Part shown: in pieces, positions 34,431-43,372 of the stretch
Layout: each line of letters opens with the position of its first letter
Numbering within the stretch: the stretch's first letter is position 1
Assembly: GCA_023413555.1 (NCBI GenBank)
Contig: JAEZPG010000008.1
Span: 1 to 56,261, forward strand
Direction of reading: 5' to 3'
DNA length: 56,261 bases
From: Bacillota bacterium
GTDB taxonomy: Bacteria; Bacillota; Clostridia; Lachnospirales; Lachnospiraceae
The notes under the pieces: model-generated
What the model saw: the letters and a program-made list of their open reading frames with translations, nothing else
Told to the model about the DNA's origin: nothing
Database searches by the model: none
Program-made: the position numbers and the translations under genes

Positions 34431-35537
34431 TTATTTCAAGTATTCATCTACATTACTTGCTTTAATATCAAATGTTGGTTCATAGTAAACACCTAAATCA
34501 TCAACTGTTACGTTACCAACTACCGTATCAAACATAACTTTACCAAATTCTACACCAAATGCACCTGAGCCTCTATATGTACTTTCATTTGTAGTAGATT
34601 TCTTAATTGCTTCACATCCTGTAGAAGAATAATCACAACCAAAAATACCAAATTTACTCTTATCTACAGATGGTGTTCTCATAATAACTTCATCTGCTGG
34701 AAGTCCCATGAAATCAGAGTAAGCAAGGATACATTTTACCTCTGGATGAGAAACCAACATCATTTCTGTATATTCTTGTGCTTTTGTTGGAATAGAAGAA
34801 GCTCCTGTTGAATCATAAACTTCAACTACTTTTGCTTTCTTTGTAAGTTTTTCAATTTCTTCTAAGCCTTTCTCTCTCTTAATCGCCTCTTCTGTGTTAT
34901 TCAATGCTAAGATTCCTACTTCAATACTTCCATCTTTAGCATCTGGGAAAGTTGCGTCAATCCATTCAGCTGCTGCTTTTGCTGCACTCTTTCCAAGATC
35001 AAATTGTTCTACGTTAGCAACAACATCATAATAATCTTTGCTTTCTGGAATACATCCACACATAGAAATTACTACGCCTTTTTCTTTTGCACTCTTTAAT
35101 GCGTCTAAGATACCAGTTAAATCAACCGGAATTACACAAATTGCCTGGCATCCGGAGATAACCATATTTTCAATTTGTTCAACCTGCTTTGCAGTTGTCT
35201 GATCGGCTTGTGCAACAACTGTTTCAACACCATTCTCTTTTGCTGTCTTTTCCAAACTTGCTGCCAAATTTGTTGTAAACTCATTATCCATAGCTGCAAC
35301 AGAAAGGCCAATCTTTGTTAACTGCTTTCCATTAATTGTTTCCACTGCTTTTTTGACGTCATCTACTACCTTGTCTGTATTGGCACTTGCACTAGGTGTT
35401 GCAGTAGCCGCTTTGTCACTTGCATTTGGTGTGACAGTAACTTTTTTATCATTTGTCTCTGACTTCTGGCTACAGCCTGCAAGTAAGCATGCAACCATGG
35501 CAATTGTTAGAACCATTCCAAGTAATCTCTTTTTCAT
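34431..35537 (-). CDS. Sugar-binding lipoprotein of a CUT2 ABC importer
   Basis: This is a 368-residue type-1 binding protein. The lipobox is LAGCS with C22. A Thr/Ala/Ser-rich linker follows (VTVTPNASDKAATATPSASA). The core starts KIGLSVAAMDNEFTTNLAAS and includes GCQAICVIPVDLTGILDALK and AYSDFMGLPADEV. It should bind a monosaccharide such as a pentose or galactose type and deliver it to the single permease. The gene has AGGAGG and begins a new transcript, because a terminator ends the upstream regulatory operon. Confidence 0.92.
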   Translation of the reverse strand: MKKRLLGMVLTIAMVACLLAGCSQKSETNDKKVTVTPNASDKAATATPSASANTDKVVDDVKKAVETINGKQLTKIGLSVAAMDNEFTTNLAASLEKTAKENGVETVVAQADQTTAKQVEQIENMVISGCQAICVIPVDLTGILDALKSAKEKGVVISMCGCIPESKDYYDVVANVEQFDLGKSAAKAAAEWIDATFPDAKDGSIEVGILALNNTEEAIKREKGLEEIEKLTKKAKVVEVYDSTGASSIPTKAQEYTEMMLVSHPEVKCILAYSDFMGLPADEVIMRTPSVDKSKFGIFGCDYSSTGCEAIKKSTTNESTYRGSGAFGVEFGKVMFDTVVGNVTVDDLGVYYEPTFDIKASNVDEYLK

Positions 35538-35599
35538 AGTATTTCCTCCTAAATATATAATAATGTTGTATTAATAGGATAACTATTATGGAAGTAATT

Positions 35600-35635
35600 A
35601 AAAAGGACACTATTTTATTAAAAGGTGTCCTTTTT
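35600..35635 (-). terminator. Terminator between the regulatory and importer operons
   Basis: An 11-bp stem (AAAAAGGACAC/GTGTCCTTTTT) has a 14-base loop. On the minus strand the last arm ends in TTTTTAATTA. It lies two bases past the stop of the degenerate ABC gene and about 60 bases before the binding-protein gene. Confidence 0.88.
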
Positions 35636-35637
35636 TG

Positions 35638-37047
35638 CTATTCCTGTCTCAATGTATCGATTTGTACGATTCTACCATCTTCCACATATAGAATGGTACC
35701 TGCGGTCTGGTCTATCTCATGCAATCGATGCGTAATAAGGATCACCTTCATCTTTTCAGCCAAATGTAAAATGTAGTCTCGCATATACTGTTCCTCCGCA
35801 ATATCCAGTCGGAGAAATACATTATCAAGTATCATCAGATTCTTTCGAAAGCGTTCAAATCTATAAATAGCAACCAAACGATAAAAAAAATAATCCGAAT
35901 ATTGACGATTACGTTCCTGTAAAAAGGCAAACTGCTTGTAGAATTCCTGTAGAATAACTTCTTCTTGTACTCGACGAGTTCTAGAAAGCAATTCTCTTAA
36001 ATTCCTTGGTAGCATCAGATTATGGGTCATAGGGAAAGCACTTAATAGCTTATCATACTCTCTATTCTCAATAAATATATACTGTTTCTGCTTACTTAAG
36101 CTACTATTCATTATATCATCAAAGAATTTATGGTATTCCGCGATCTGGGACTTGTTATGATTGTAAAGTCCCATAAAGTATTTTTGGTCATTCACCCCAT
36201 TCCCCCAATCCTTGTCATATATGCCAAGGATATTATTACGACGAATATCCTTATATTGACAACGTCGGTTCACCTTATGAGTTATTTCTGCACCTTCTTC
36301 CGTAGGAATATTACTCTTACTATAGGTCTCTCCTAACCAATAATATGGAATATCATGCTTCAGTATGGCACTTACAGGGGCTATCTTCTTGTCCCGCCCA
36401 TCACTCATAATAAGGACCCTATCACATAATTTATAAATTTCATCATATTTTTCACCAAAGATTACAAAGGAACAGTTTTTGTCCTTTTGACTCTTCATCC
36501 ATTTTTTCAAATAAGCTAGGTCACTTACCTGCAAGATATTATCCATATAGTCAAATAAGATTACTTTACTACCATATGATATAGCTTTTGCCAAACAAAC
36601 CAATAGTCGTTCAAAGAATCCCATAGCCTTTATCTGTGTCTCAGGCTGGAAAGGAAAATCTAACGTATGTAAGAGATTCGCTGTTTGAATATTCATAGCT
36701 TTCTTGCTTGGCATAATGCCTTTCTTACGGCTACGAGCCACATAGATATTCTCAGCAATCGTATAACTTTCAATTAAAACTTTATCCGGACTGGCATAAA
36801 AGATCTCATGCTTATTGATAATTTCCTGCAAGCTTCTAGGGGTAATGGGTTCCTCTCTCCAATAAAGTTGCCCCTGGTACGAAGTTTTCTTACCAATCAG
36901 AACTTCCTTTAACATGTCTTTACCAGAAGAACAATTACCAAGAACCAATAGCGTCTCTGATTGGTATAGATCCATGCAAAAATGATCTAGACCAGCTCCT
37001 TCCCCCGCACATATGCCTCTCGCTCTTACCATTTCAACTTTACTCAT
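35638..37047 (-). CDS. Degenerate RbsA-like double ABC protein in a two-component operon
   Basis: The protein has 469 residues and the outline of a two-cassette sugar-importer ATPase, but its motifs are ruined. Walker A is GNCSSGKD (residues 37-44): the middle Gly is Ser and the Ser/Thr after Lys is Asp. The signature LSGGQ is replaced by MGFFERLLVCLAKAI. Walker B is SKVILFDYMDNIL, with no catalytic Glu. The second half has no P-loop but keeps Walker-B and H-loop echoes (LMILDNVFLRLD, VILITHRLHEID, GTILYVEDGRIVQID). It is therefore unlikely to hydrolyse ATP. It overlaps the kinase gene by eight bases and ends the RR-HK operon. I infer a sensory or adaptor role, perhaps docking on the importer permease. 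Confidence 0.82.
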   Translation of the reverse strand: MSKVEMVRARGICAGEGAGLDHFCMDLYQSETLLVLGNCSSGKDMLKEVLIGKKTSYQGQLYWREEPITPRSLQEIINKHEIFYASPDKVLIESYTIAENIYVARSRKKGIMPSKKAMNIQTANLLHTLDFPFQPETQIKAMGFFERLLVCLAKAISYGSKVILFDYMDNILQVSDLAYLKKWMKSQKDKNCSFVIFGEKYDEIYKLCDRVLIMSDGRDKKIAPVSAILKHDIPYYWLGETYSKSNIPTEEGAEITHKVNRRCQYKDIRRNNILGIYDKDWGNGVNDQKYFMGLYNHNKSQIAEYHKFFDDIMNSSLSKQKQYIFIENREYDKLLSAFPMTHNLMLPRNLRELLSRTRRVQEEVILQEFYKQFAFLQERNRQYSDYFFYRLVAIYRFERFRKNLMILDNVFLRLDIAEEQYMRDYILHLAEKMKVILITHRLHEIDQTAGTILYVEDGRIVQIDTLRQE

Positions 37048-37867
37048 GCTCTCTCACCTTCGGAATAATAGTCATTACATCCGTTCCAAGATACTTAGTT
37101 GAATGAACAGTAATTCCATAATCAACGCCATAACAAAGTCTGATACGATCATTTACATTCTTCAGTGCAATTCCCGTCTTCTGCGGCTTAGTATCTACTG
37201 TACTTCTCTGATTATACTCATCATTACAACGAAGTCGTTCATTAATCCGTTGCAACACTTCCTCGTCCATTCCTACACCATTATCGGAAACTAATAATTT
37301 CACATTTTTCTCCGTTTCAAAGACTTTTATTGCTACAGTACCTCCATCCTTTTTACGCTCTAATCCATGAAATATAGCATTCTCCACAATAGGTTGTAAT
37401 GTCATTTGTGGAATCTTATAGCTGTAGCATTCCTCATCCACCTCTATCTCCAAATGAAATTTGTCACCAAAACGATATTCCTGAATATAAAAATAATCCA
37501 AAATATTATTTATCTCGTCTCGTATGGTGGCAATATTTCCCTTATTGGAGATACAGTACCTAAAAAACCTAGATAAGCGTTCTGTCATGGAAGCAATATT
37601 TTCATTACCTGCCATTAAAGCTTCTCCTCGAATAGAATCCAAAGTATTGTAAAGAAAATGTGGATTTATCTGACTCTGCAAAGCTTGATACTGCATTTGC
37701 TTACTCAATACCTTAGACTCATAATCCTTTTCAATTTCCGCTTTCTGTCTCTCACAATCCTCTTCTACTTTCACAATATATCGATTACATCGTCTGCGAA
37801 TAACAATAAATGAAAAGATATATAAAATGAGACCTATTGCAATTACAACTACTGTTTCTAACCTCAT
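37040..37867 (-). CDS. Sensor-less YesM-type histidine kinase
   Basis: The protein has 275 residues, less than half the usual YesM length. A single membrane helix lies at residues 4-24 (ETVVVIAIGLILYIFSFIVI), followed directly by a short coiled coil (VKVEEDCERQKAEIEKDYE). The phosphoacceptor is H70 in QSQINPHFLYNTLDSIR. The ATPase domain has QPIVENAIFHGL, SDNGVGMDEEV and KTGIALKNVNDRIRL, so it looks active. There is no extracellular sensor and no HAMP. It must receive its signal from a partner, most simply the overlapping degenerate ABC protein or the nearby importer. Confidence 0.92.
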   Translation of the reverse strand: MRLETVVVIAIGLILYIFSFIVIRRRCNRYIVKVEEDCERQKAEIEKDYESKVLSKQMQYQALQSQINPHFLYNTLDSIRGEALMAGNENIASMTERLSRFFRYCISNKGNIATIRDEINNILDYFYIQEYRFGDKFHLEIEVDEECYSYKIPQMTLQPIVENAIFHGLERKKDGGTVAIKVFETEKNVKLLVSDNGVGMDEEVLQRINERLRCNDEYNQRSTVDTKPQKTGIALKNVNDRIRLCYGVDYGITVHSTKYLGTDVMTIIPKVREHE

Positions 37868-37878
37868 ATATCCTCTCC

Positions 37879-39450
37879 TTAATGTAGTTTACGATATTCA
37901 CTTGGCTTAATGCCAACAATCTTTTTAAATAGTTTTCTAAAATATTTCTCATCTATATAACCCACGTCTGTAGCAATAGCCTTAATGGGTAAGGTTGTAG
38001 TTTTCAATAATGCCTTGGACTGCTCCATTCTAAGTTGTGTCAAATATTCAATATAGTTGACACCTTCTACCGTCTTAAACAATTTTGAGAAATATGCAGG
38101 GCTAAGATCAACCAACTGCGCCATCTCCTCAAGAGAAATATCCCGCATATAGTGCTGACTTATGTATTGTTCTGCTTTTATAATAGGTAGCTGTTTCATG
38201 GTAAGTTTTTTATCATAGTAAGCCTGAACAGACTTACTAATGTATAGTTTCAAATGCAAAAAGACACCAGAAACAGAATCCTGGCATTCAAACTCTTCCA
38301 TTTTATGTTCTATCTTCTTACTCTCTATATGGGTATCCTCTTCCGTCATTAACGTTTCAACCATGGTAACTATTCTACGAATAAAATCAAAAAAGCCTCC
38401 CAAATTAATCTCTGGTTCTTGATATACATTGGTCTCCATTACAACAAGTAATTCACTAATCTTATTTTGATTGTAGCTTTCTAAGGCCGTCTTAAATTCA
38501 GTCCACTCCTTATCCGTCCAAAAGTTGGCGTAGACACTTTGATGTATATGTAACTTACTATACTCTAGATATTCACGGTCTGAAAGCAGTAATCTCTGTT
38601 GCCAGGCAACTCGTGCTGTCCGAATAGACTGTCTCATATCTCTAATTTGTTTCACTGGAAGTCCAACCCCTATAGTTACTTCAAACTGGCCATAGATATC
38701 CCTATCCCTCACCATAAGTTTTAAAAACTCAAACAACTGAGCTTTGATATAGCTATAATCATTTTGTTGATAGTTTAGTAACAGATATACCCCATCATCC
38801 TTGGCAACTGAAATTGCCTCCCCAACAGAAATAACCTTATCCAAACTCCTTAGCACGTCCTCTGAAAATTTAGATTGACTCTTATTTAACTCAATCTTAT
38901 TGGATTTAATAAGAACTGCCTGAAAGATGTCTTTCTTGAACAGTCTACCATTCAGGTAATCTTCCTTCGTTAAATCCTCCACATCCATATCGCTTGTCAA
39001 TTTGTTTAACAAGGTAAGCTTTTCGTTCTTCTCTTTATTATGTATGATTGTATTAACATTTTGTACATTCTTTTGGTCTATGATACCGTTAACGGCTTTC
39101 TGTAATGATGCATTGAGATCATCCCTATTGATTGGTTTAACTAAAAAATCCACTACTCCATATTGTAATGCTTGTCTAGCGTATTCAAACTGTTTGTATC
39201 CGCTAATCACAATAAAAGCTGTATCCATATTCAATTTTCTTACTTGTTGGATAATTTCTAAACCATCATATACTGGCATACGTATATCAGTCAACACGAT
39301 ATCTGGCTTGTGTTTTACTATACTCTCTAATGCCATTTCCCCATCTCGACAAATATCAATAACATCTATATGCAGTTCTTCCCAATCACCTAGGCATTGA
39401 ATTAATTGGCATATCTTATATTCATCATCCACTATAATTGCTCTATACAA
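37879..39450 (-). CDS. YesN-type response regulator with AraC output domain
   Basis: The protein has 523 residues. The receiver domain covers 1-122 with D55 as phosphoacceptor (IVLTDIRMPVYDG). The C-terminal AraC helix-turn-helices are RDISLEEMAQLVDLSPAYFS and LPIKAIATDVGYIDEKYFRK. The start codon appears to be TTG at 39450: GGAGG lies six bases upstream, the product begins MYRAIIVDDE, and no ATG is nearby. It is first in an operon with the short kinase (11-base gap) and the degenerate ABC gene. The probable target is the sugar importer operon downstream. Confidence 0.93.
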   Translation of the reverse strand: MYRAIIVDDEYKICQLIQCLGDWEELHIDVIDICRDGEMALESIVKHKPDIVLTDIRMPVYDGLEIIQQVRKLNMDTAFIVISGYKQFEYARQALQYGVVDFLVKPINRDDLNASLQKAVNGIIDQKNVQNVNTIIHNKEKNEKLTLLNKLTSDMDVEDLTKEDYLNGRLFKKDIFQAVLIKSNKIELNKSQSKFSEDVLRSLDKVISVGEAISVAKDDGVYLLLNYQQNDYSYIKAQLFEFLKLMVRDRDIYGQFEVTIGVGLPVKQIRDMRQSIRTARVAWQQRLLLSDREYLEYSKLHIHQSVYANFWTDKEWTEFKTALESYNQNKISELLVVMETNVYQEPEINLGGFFDFIRRIVTMVETLMTEEDTHIESKKIEHKMEEFECQDSVSGVFLHLKLYISKSVQAYYDKKLTMKQLPIIKAEQYISQHYMRDISLEEMAQLVDLSPAYFSKLFKTVEGVNYIEYLTQLRMEQSKALLKTTTLPIKAIATDVGYIDEKYFRKLFKKIVGIKPSEYRKLH

Positions 39451-39495
39451 AATGTTACCTCCAATACAAAGATAGCTTTTCTAAGATTCAGCTTT

Positions 39496-39524
39496 ATTAT
39501 ATTAAGATAAAGAAATAGCGTCAA
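39496..39524 (-). promoter_or_regulatory. Promoter of the RR-HK-degenerate ABC operon
   Basis: On the minus strand, -35 TTGACG (39519-39524) and -10 TATAAT (39496-39501) have a 17-base spacer. The TTG start codon is 46 bases downstream. Confidence 0.82.
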
Positions 39525-39809
39525 CATAAAGTTTACTAATTTTCTCTGAAGTTACTAAATACTTATATATACTGGATTTTATATGCTAATTTTCAAGATA
39601 CACCAAAAGTACAAATACTTTTTTATTATTTGAATCATATAAATTATTGCAAAAATGTCATATACCCCTGTCTTTACCTTGGTTTTGGCTTCTTTCTACA
39701 CATAATTTCTGTTTAAATATGTATAATCTTGAAATAATTTTCTATAAATACATACATTTTTGTATAATAAAGTATGTAATAATCTAATTTTGCATATTTG
39801 ATATATTAA

Positions 39810-39838
39810 TTGTATTTTAAAGAAAATTATGGTATAAT
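39810..39838 (+). promoter_or_regulatory. Promoter of the second chemoreceptor
   Basis: -35 TTGTAT (39810-39815) and -10 TATAAT (39833-39838) are separated by 17 bases. The start codon of the chemoreceptor gene is 48 bases further on. Confidence 0.75.
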
Positions 39839-39885
39839 TAGTAATTGCTAGGAAGTACGATTTTTGACAGGAAAGGAAGAATGAC

Positions 39886-41418
39886 ATGAATAATGTATCT
39901 GCAATCGATATTTACATGCAAAAAGTATATAAAGGAGTTATTTTCTTAGTGACGTCCTCATGTTTGTGCGCAAGCATGGTATTTCTCGTATTAAAAATTT
40001 TGAACTTTTTCCCAGATGTACCTTTATGGACATTTTTCTTTTTTATTGTAGTAACCCTTTTATATTTTATATTTGGTTTGTACCTTATTCGCAATTGTAT
40101 GAAAGATGGTAAACTTGATCCGAAATGGTTGAAAGCAGGTAAAATATTCTTTGTTGTTATGGTGATAATACATCTTAATACTATTGGGTATTTATTACCT
40201 TTAAGAACTTGGTGGGGAGTATGCATTTATGGTCTCATATTATCCGCATTATTTCTGGATTGGAAATTAACAGTGTTTACTTCTATTGTCGTAGATATAT
40301 CCTTAGTTTTAATATGGATTATAACTGGTAGCCATTCCTTACCTGCTAAAGATACGTTATTTGTCACAGATTTTGTAGTCTTACTTGCTTCTATCTTCTT
40401 TTGTACATTGAGTACTGTATTGATATCATTTTTTGCAGGAAGCTATCTTGCAAATGCAAAGAAAGATGAAATTGAAAAAAATAATAATCGTGTGCAAAAT
40501 GTACTGAATAAGGTGAATGGACTAGTCGACAAATTAAGCGAGGCAAGTAAAGCTTTACTTGATACTACACAAAATGAAAGTGCTGCAACACAAGAACTTT
40601 CTGCTATAAGTGAAAGTCTTTTAGAGAAAAGTGGAAAAATCTTGGATGATTCCTCTGAAAGTAAACAAAATTTAATGGAATTAGTGAACGGCAGCAAAGC
40701 CATGGCACAAAAAATGCAAGAGATAGAAGGTATATCCATAGATCTTGTAGATAAATCTTCTGGTAATGAACAGGCAATGAATGATTTAATAAGTATTAGT
40801 GAAAAAGTTGCAATATCCACTAAGATAACACTTGGTGTTACAGATAAATTATTAACAGAAACAAAGAATATAGGAGATACCTTAGACATCATCAACCAGA
40901 TTGCTGAGGCAACTAATTTACTTTCACTAAATGCTTCCATTGAAGCTGCTAGAGCAGGAGAAGCCGGTAAGGGCTTTGCAGTAGTTGCGCAAGAAATAGG
41001 TAAATTGGCAAGTAATACCAAGGATTCTCTAAATAATGTCAGTGATATCGTCTCCAGAGTACAGAATGGAACAATAGAAGTTTCAAAATATATGAATCAA
41101 AATACAAGTCAATTGATGGAACAAAATAAAATGTTACTAGACACCATTGAGGGAATTCGTGGGATGATACAGTTTTTAAAAGATCTAACGAAAGCAATTG
41201 CTCTTGTATACGATTTGCACAAGAATCAAAGTAATGTTGTTGAAACGACAGTAACTATCAATGAAAGTATCTCCTATAAGATTGAAGAGGAAAACAAAGA
41301 TTTTACTAATATTACCGAAATGGTACAAAGCAATACTCAAGAAATAAGCGATTTAATGAATCAAGTAGACAAATTAAATGAGATGATTTTTGAACTGGAA
41401 GAATTATTAAAACAATAG
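39886..41418 (+). CDS. Polytopic chemoreceptor without HAMP domain
   Basis: This is a 510-residue methyl-accepting protein. The N-terminal ~195 residues contain about six membrane helices (VIFLVTSSCLCASMVFLVLK, FIVVTLLYFIFGLYLI and others) instead of an extracellular domain, and no HAMP follows. The signalling domain has the conserved tip NASIEAARAGEAGKGFAVVA. Such receptors sense membrane-linked or cytoplasmic signals such as redox state or energy; the ligand is unknown. An out-of-frame ATG five bases before the real ATG opens a two-codon ORF (ATGACATGA) overlapping the start, which may tune translation. Confidence 0.93.
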   Translation: MNNVSAIDIYMQKVYKGVIFLVTSSCLCASMVFLVLKILNFFPDVPLWTFFFFIVVTLLYFIFGLYLIRNCMKDGKLDPKWLKAGKIFFVVMVIIHLNTIGYLLPLRTWWGVCIYGLILSALFLDWKLTVFTSIVVDISLVLIWIITGSHSLPAKDTLFVTDFVVLLASIFFCTLSTVLISFFAGSYLANAKKDEIEKNNNRVQNVLNKVNGLVDKLSEASKALLDTTQNESAATQELSAISESLLEKSGKILDDSSESKQNLMELVNGSKAMAQKMQEIEGISIDLVDKSSGNEQAMNDLISISEKVAISTKITLGVTDKLLTETKNIGDTLDIINQIAEATNLLSLNASIEAARAGEAGKGFAVVAQEIGKLASNTKDSLNNVSDIVSRVQNGTIEVSKYMNQNTSQLMEQNKMLLDTIEGIRGMIQFLKDLTKAIALVYDLHKNQSNVVETTVTINESISYKIEEENKDFTNITEMVQSNTQEISDLMNQVDKLNEMIFELEELLKQ

Positions 41419-41427
41419 TTAAAAGTA

Positions 41428-41474
41428 GCTCTTTCTTTGTAAGATTCAGATATGAAATCTTACAAAGAAAGAGC
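41428..41474. terminator. Terminator between convergent genes
   Basis: A perfect 19-bp stem (GCTCTTTCTTTGTAAGATT with its complement, 41456-41474) has a nine-base loop. It serves the chemoreceptor from the left and the phosphatase from the right; T-runs are weak on both sides, but the stem is very stable. Confidence 0.82.
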
Positions 41475-41501
41475 CAAAAAGAAAATCTATTCTCATATCA
41501 T

Positions 41502-42233
41502 TTAGGGACGACGTTCATCTTCTTTACAGTAACATTCGGAGAATCTCCCTGCAAAAGAAGGCTCTCTTTGTGCTTCATATAGATGGGAAATATCCCCCAA
41601 AGACTGAGCTCGAAAACAAGCAATTCCCTCTCTTCTTTCTTCTGTGTATATTGTTGACACAGAACTTGGAGCTGCACAGAACCCTTGCCATAACACATAA
41701 GGTGACATATTCATTAAATGGCTTATCAACACACATCCTAACCCATAGTGACAAAAAAATACAAGGGTATCCTTATTTGGATTTACTGCACGATATAAAA
41801 GTCCATCTCTAACATAACCGTGTTGGGCTAATAGCTCATCAAAATGCCGACATACCTCATCATATTGTTCTCCCACTTTTCCTTCTTTTATCACATCAAC
41901 ATTTTTCCATTGTTCTCGATCCAATAGTAATGGTTCCTTTGACCAATCCTGTGGAAGCCAGTCCCATATGATTGTTTCTTCTCCATTTAAATCAGGCCGC
42001 TTAATACGTGCCGGAAACTCCTGTAGCCAATCACATACCTTACCTTCCCTCCCCAATTTCTTAAGCGTACAGGAGGCAGTTTCTTTCGCTCTTCCTAAAG
42101 GCGAGACATAATACTCCTTAGCTTCAATCTTTTCCATTCGTTTTGCAAGGAGCTCTGCCTCCTTCCATCCTGATTTTGTTAATGCATCAACACTGTAATC
42201 AGGGTCAGCATGACGAATTATCATTAATCTCAT
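41502..42233 (-). CDS. Histidine phosphatase (phosphoglycerate-mutase-like) family protein
   Basis: The protein has 243 residues. The catalytic histidine is H8 in MIIRHADPDY. The second active-site part is VSPLGRAKETA and the late histidine is in LVFFCHYGLG. The long middle (KRPDLNGEETIIWDWLPQDW) is typical of a clostridial subgroup of unknown substrate. It is cytoplasmic. AGGAGG precedes the ATG. It appears monocistronic. Confidence 0.92.
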   Translation of the reverse strand: MRLMIIRHADPDYSVDALTKSGWKEAELLAKRMEKIEAKEYYVSPLGRAKETASCTLKKLGREGKVCDWLQEFPARIKRPDLNGEETIIWDWLPQDWSKEPLLLDREQWKNVDVIKEGKVGEQYDEVCRHFDELLAQHGYVRDGLLYRAVNPNKDTLVFFCHYGLGCVLISHLMNMSPYVLWQGFCAAPSSVSTIYTEERREGIACFRAQSLGDISHLYEAQREPSFAGRFSECYCKEDERRP

Positions 42234-42391
42234 AGTAATGTCCTCCTATGTATTTTCTTTATCCGTTTTCTTTACATTTATAGGCACCTATATCCTTTAC
42301 TCCTATAATATAACAAGATACTTCCAAATATTTTTATTATAATCAAACCTTAGTTCTAAATCAAGATTAAAACACCAATTATATGATATCG

Positions 42392-43369
42392 CTAATCCCT
42401 CTCTTCATAAGCCGCTCGAATAATATCATCAATTCCCGCTTCTTCAATGGAAACATCTTTGATCTGTGCATTCATACTTAATGCTTCAATTAATTTTGCT
42501 GCAGTAATATCATTTTTCATGAAGCGATATTTTGCTATATTCCCATCACTTTCTATCAGCTGACATTTTTCGTGCGTTGCAAACTGTTCATCATAATATT
42601 CAACCACCAAAGTTTTATATGGTGCTATGCGGTCTACGATATCGTCCAGATTGCCATCCTCCATCAGTTGGCCATGGTTTATTATGATTAAACGATTACA
42701 TAGCTGTTGTATATCTCCCAAATCGTGTGTCGTTAAAATTATCGTTGTACCCCTTTGCTCTTTGATTTCTTTTACAAATTTGCGAAGTGAATATTTGGAG
42801 CTAACATCTAGTCCAATGGTAGGTTCATCTAAAAACAACACCTTTGGTGAATGAATCATAGCAGCAACCAGATCTCCCTTCACCCTTTGTCCTAAAGACA
42901 TTTGACGAACAGGTTTGTCTATTAGCTCTTTGATACCCAATATAGTATCCATCTCATCCAGAGTTTTCTGATACTTCATTTTGTCTATCTGATAAATATG
43001 TCTTAATAGTTCAAAGCTCTCACCTAATCGCAAGTCCCAATTGAGCTGAGAACGCTGACCAAATACCACACCAATATGCTGCACCACCTCTTTACGATGC
43101 TTAGTGATATCTTTTCCATCAACCATAATCTCACCCTCAGTTGGTGTTAATATGCCTGACATCATTTTGATTGTTGTACTTTTCCCTGCTCCATTTGGCC
43201 CAATGAAGCCTACTATCTCACCTGCTGGAATTGTAAAATTCAAATTTTTAACAGCAGGAATCACCTTGCTATCTCTAGTTACTAGGGCTTTAAGAGCACC
43301 CTTAAGGCCCCCTTCCTTTTTCACTACATGATAATCCTTACTTAGATTTTTTACTTCGATCATATTCAT
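42392..43369 (-). CDS. ABC-2 type exporter ATPase
   Basis: This 325-residue ATPase has Walker A GPNGAGKST, signature MSLGQRVKG, Walker B VLFLDEPTIGLD and H-loop TTHDLGD. The C-terminal extension (about 230-325) is the DrrA/NatA-like tail. The N-terminal part with KEGGLKGALKALVTRDSKVI is typical of ATPases that pair with DUF990-type permeases. It is the last gene of a four-gene operon, three bases after the second permease. It powers export of an unknown compound. Confidence 0.94.
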   Translation of the reverse strand: MNMIEVKNLSKDYHVVKKEGGLKGALKALVTRDSKVIPAVKNLNFTIPAGEIVGFIGPNGAGKSTTIKMMSGILTPTEGEIMVDGKDITKHRKEVVQHIGVVFGQRSQLNWDLRLGESFELLRHIYQIDKMKYQKTLDEMDTILGIKELIDKPVRQMSLGQRVKGDLVAAMIHSPKVLFLDEPTIGLDVSSKYSLRKFVKEIKEQRGTTIILTTHDLGDIQQLCNRLIIINHGQLMEDGNLDDIVDRIAPYKTLVVEYYDEQFATHEKCQLIESDGNIAKYRFMKNDITAAKLIEALSMNAQIKDVSIEEAGIDDIIRAAYEERD

Positions 43370-43372
43370 AAT

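Larger units (their letters stand above)
39451..39885. other. 435-bp divergent promoter region
   Basis: This very AT-rich stretch separates the response-regulator operon (minus) from the chemoreceptor (plus). It holds one good promoter for each side (39496-39524 and 39810-39838). No repeat or further gene is supported between them. Confidence 0.7.

Noticed and set aside
40443..41021. Long antisense frame (192 codons) inside the chemoreceptor gene
   Set aside because: It mirrors the helical heptad coding of the signalling domain; the opposite strand has the conserved NASIEAARAG tip and a promoter.
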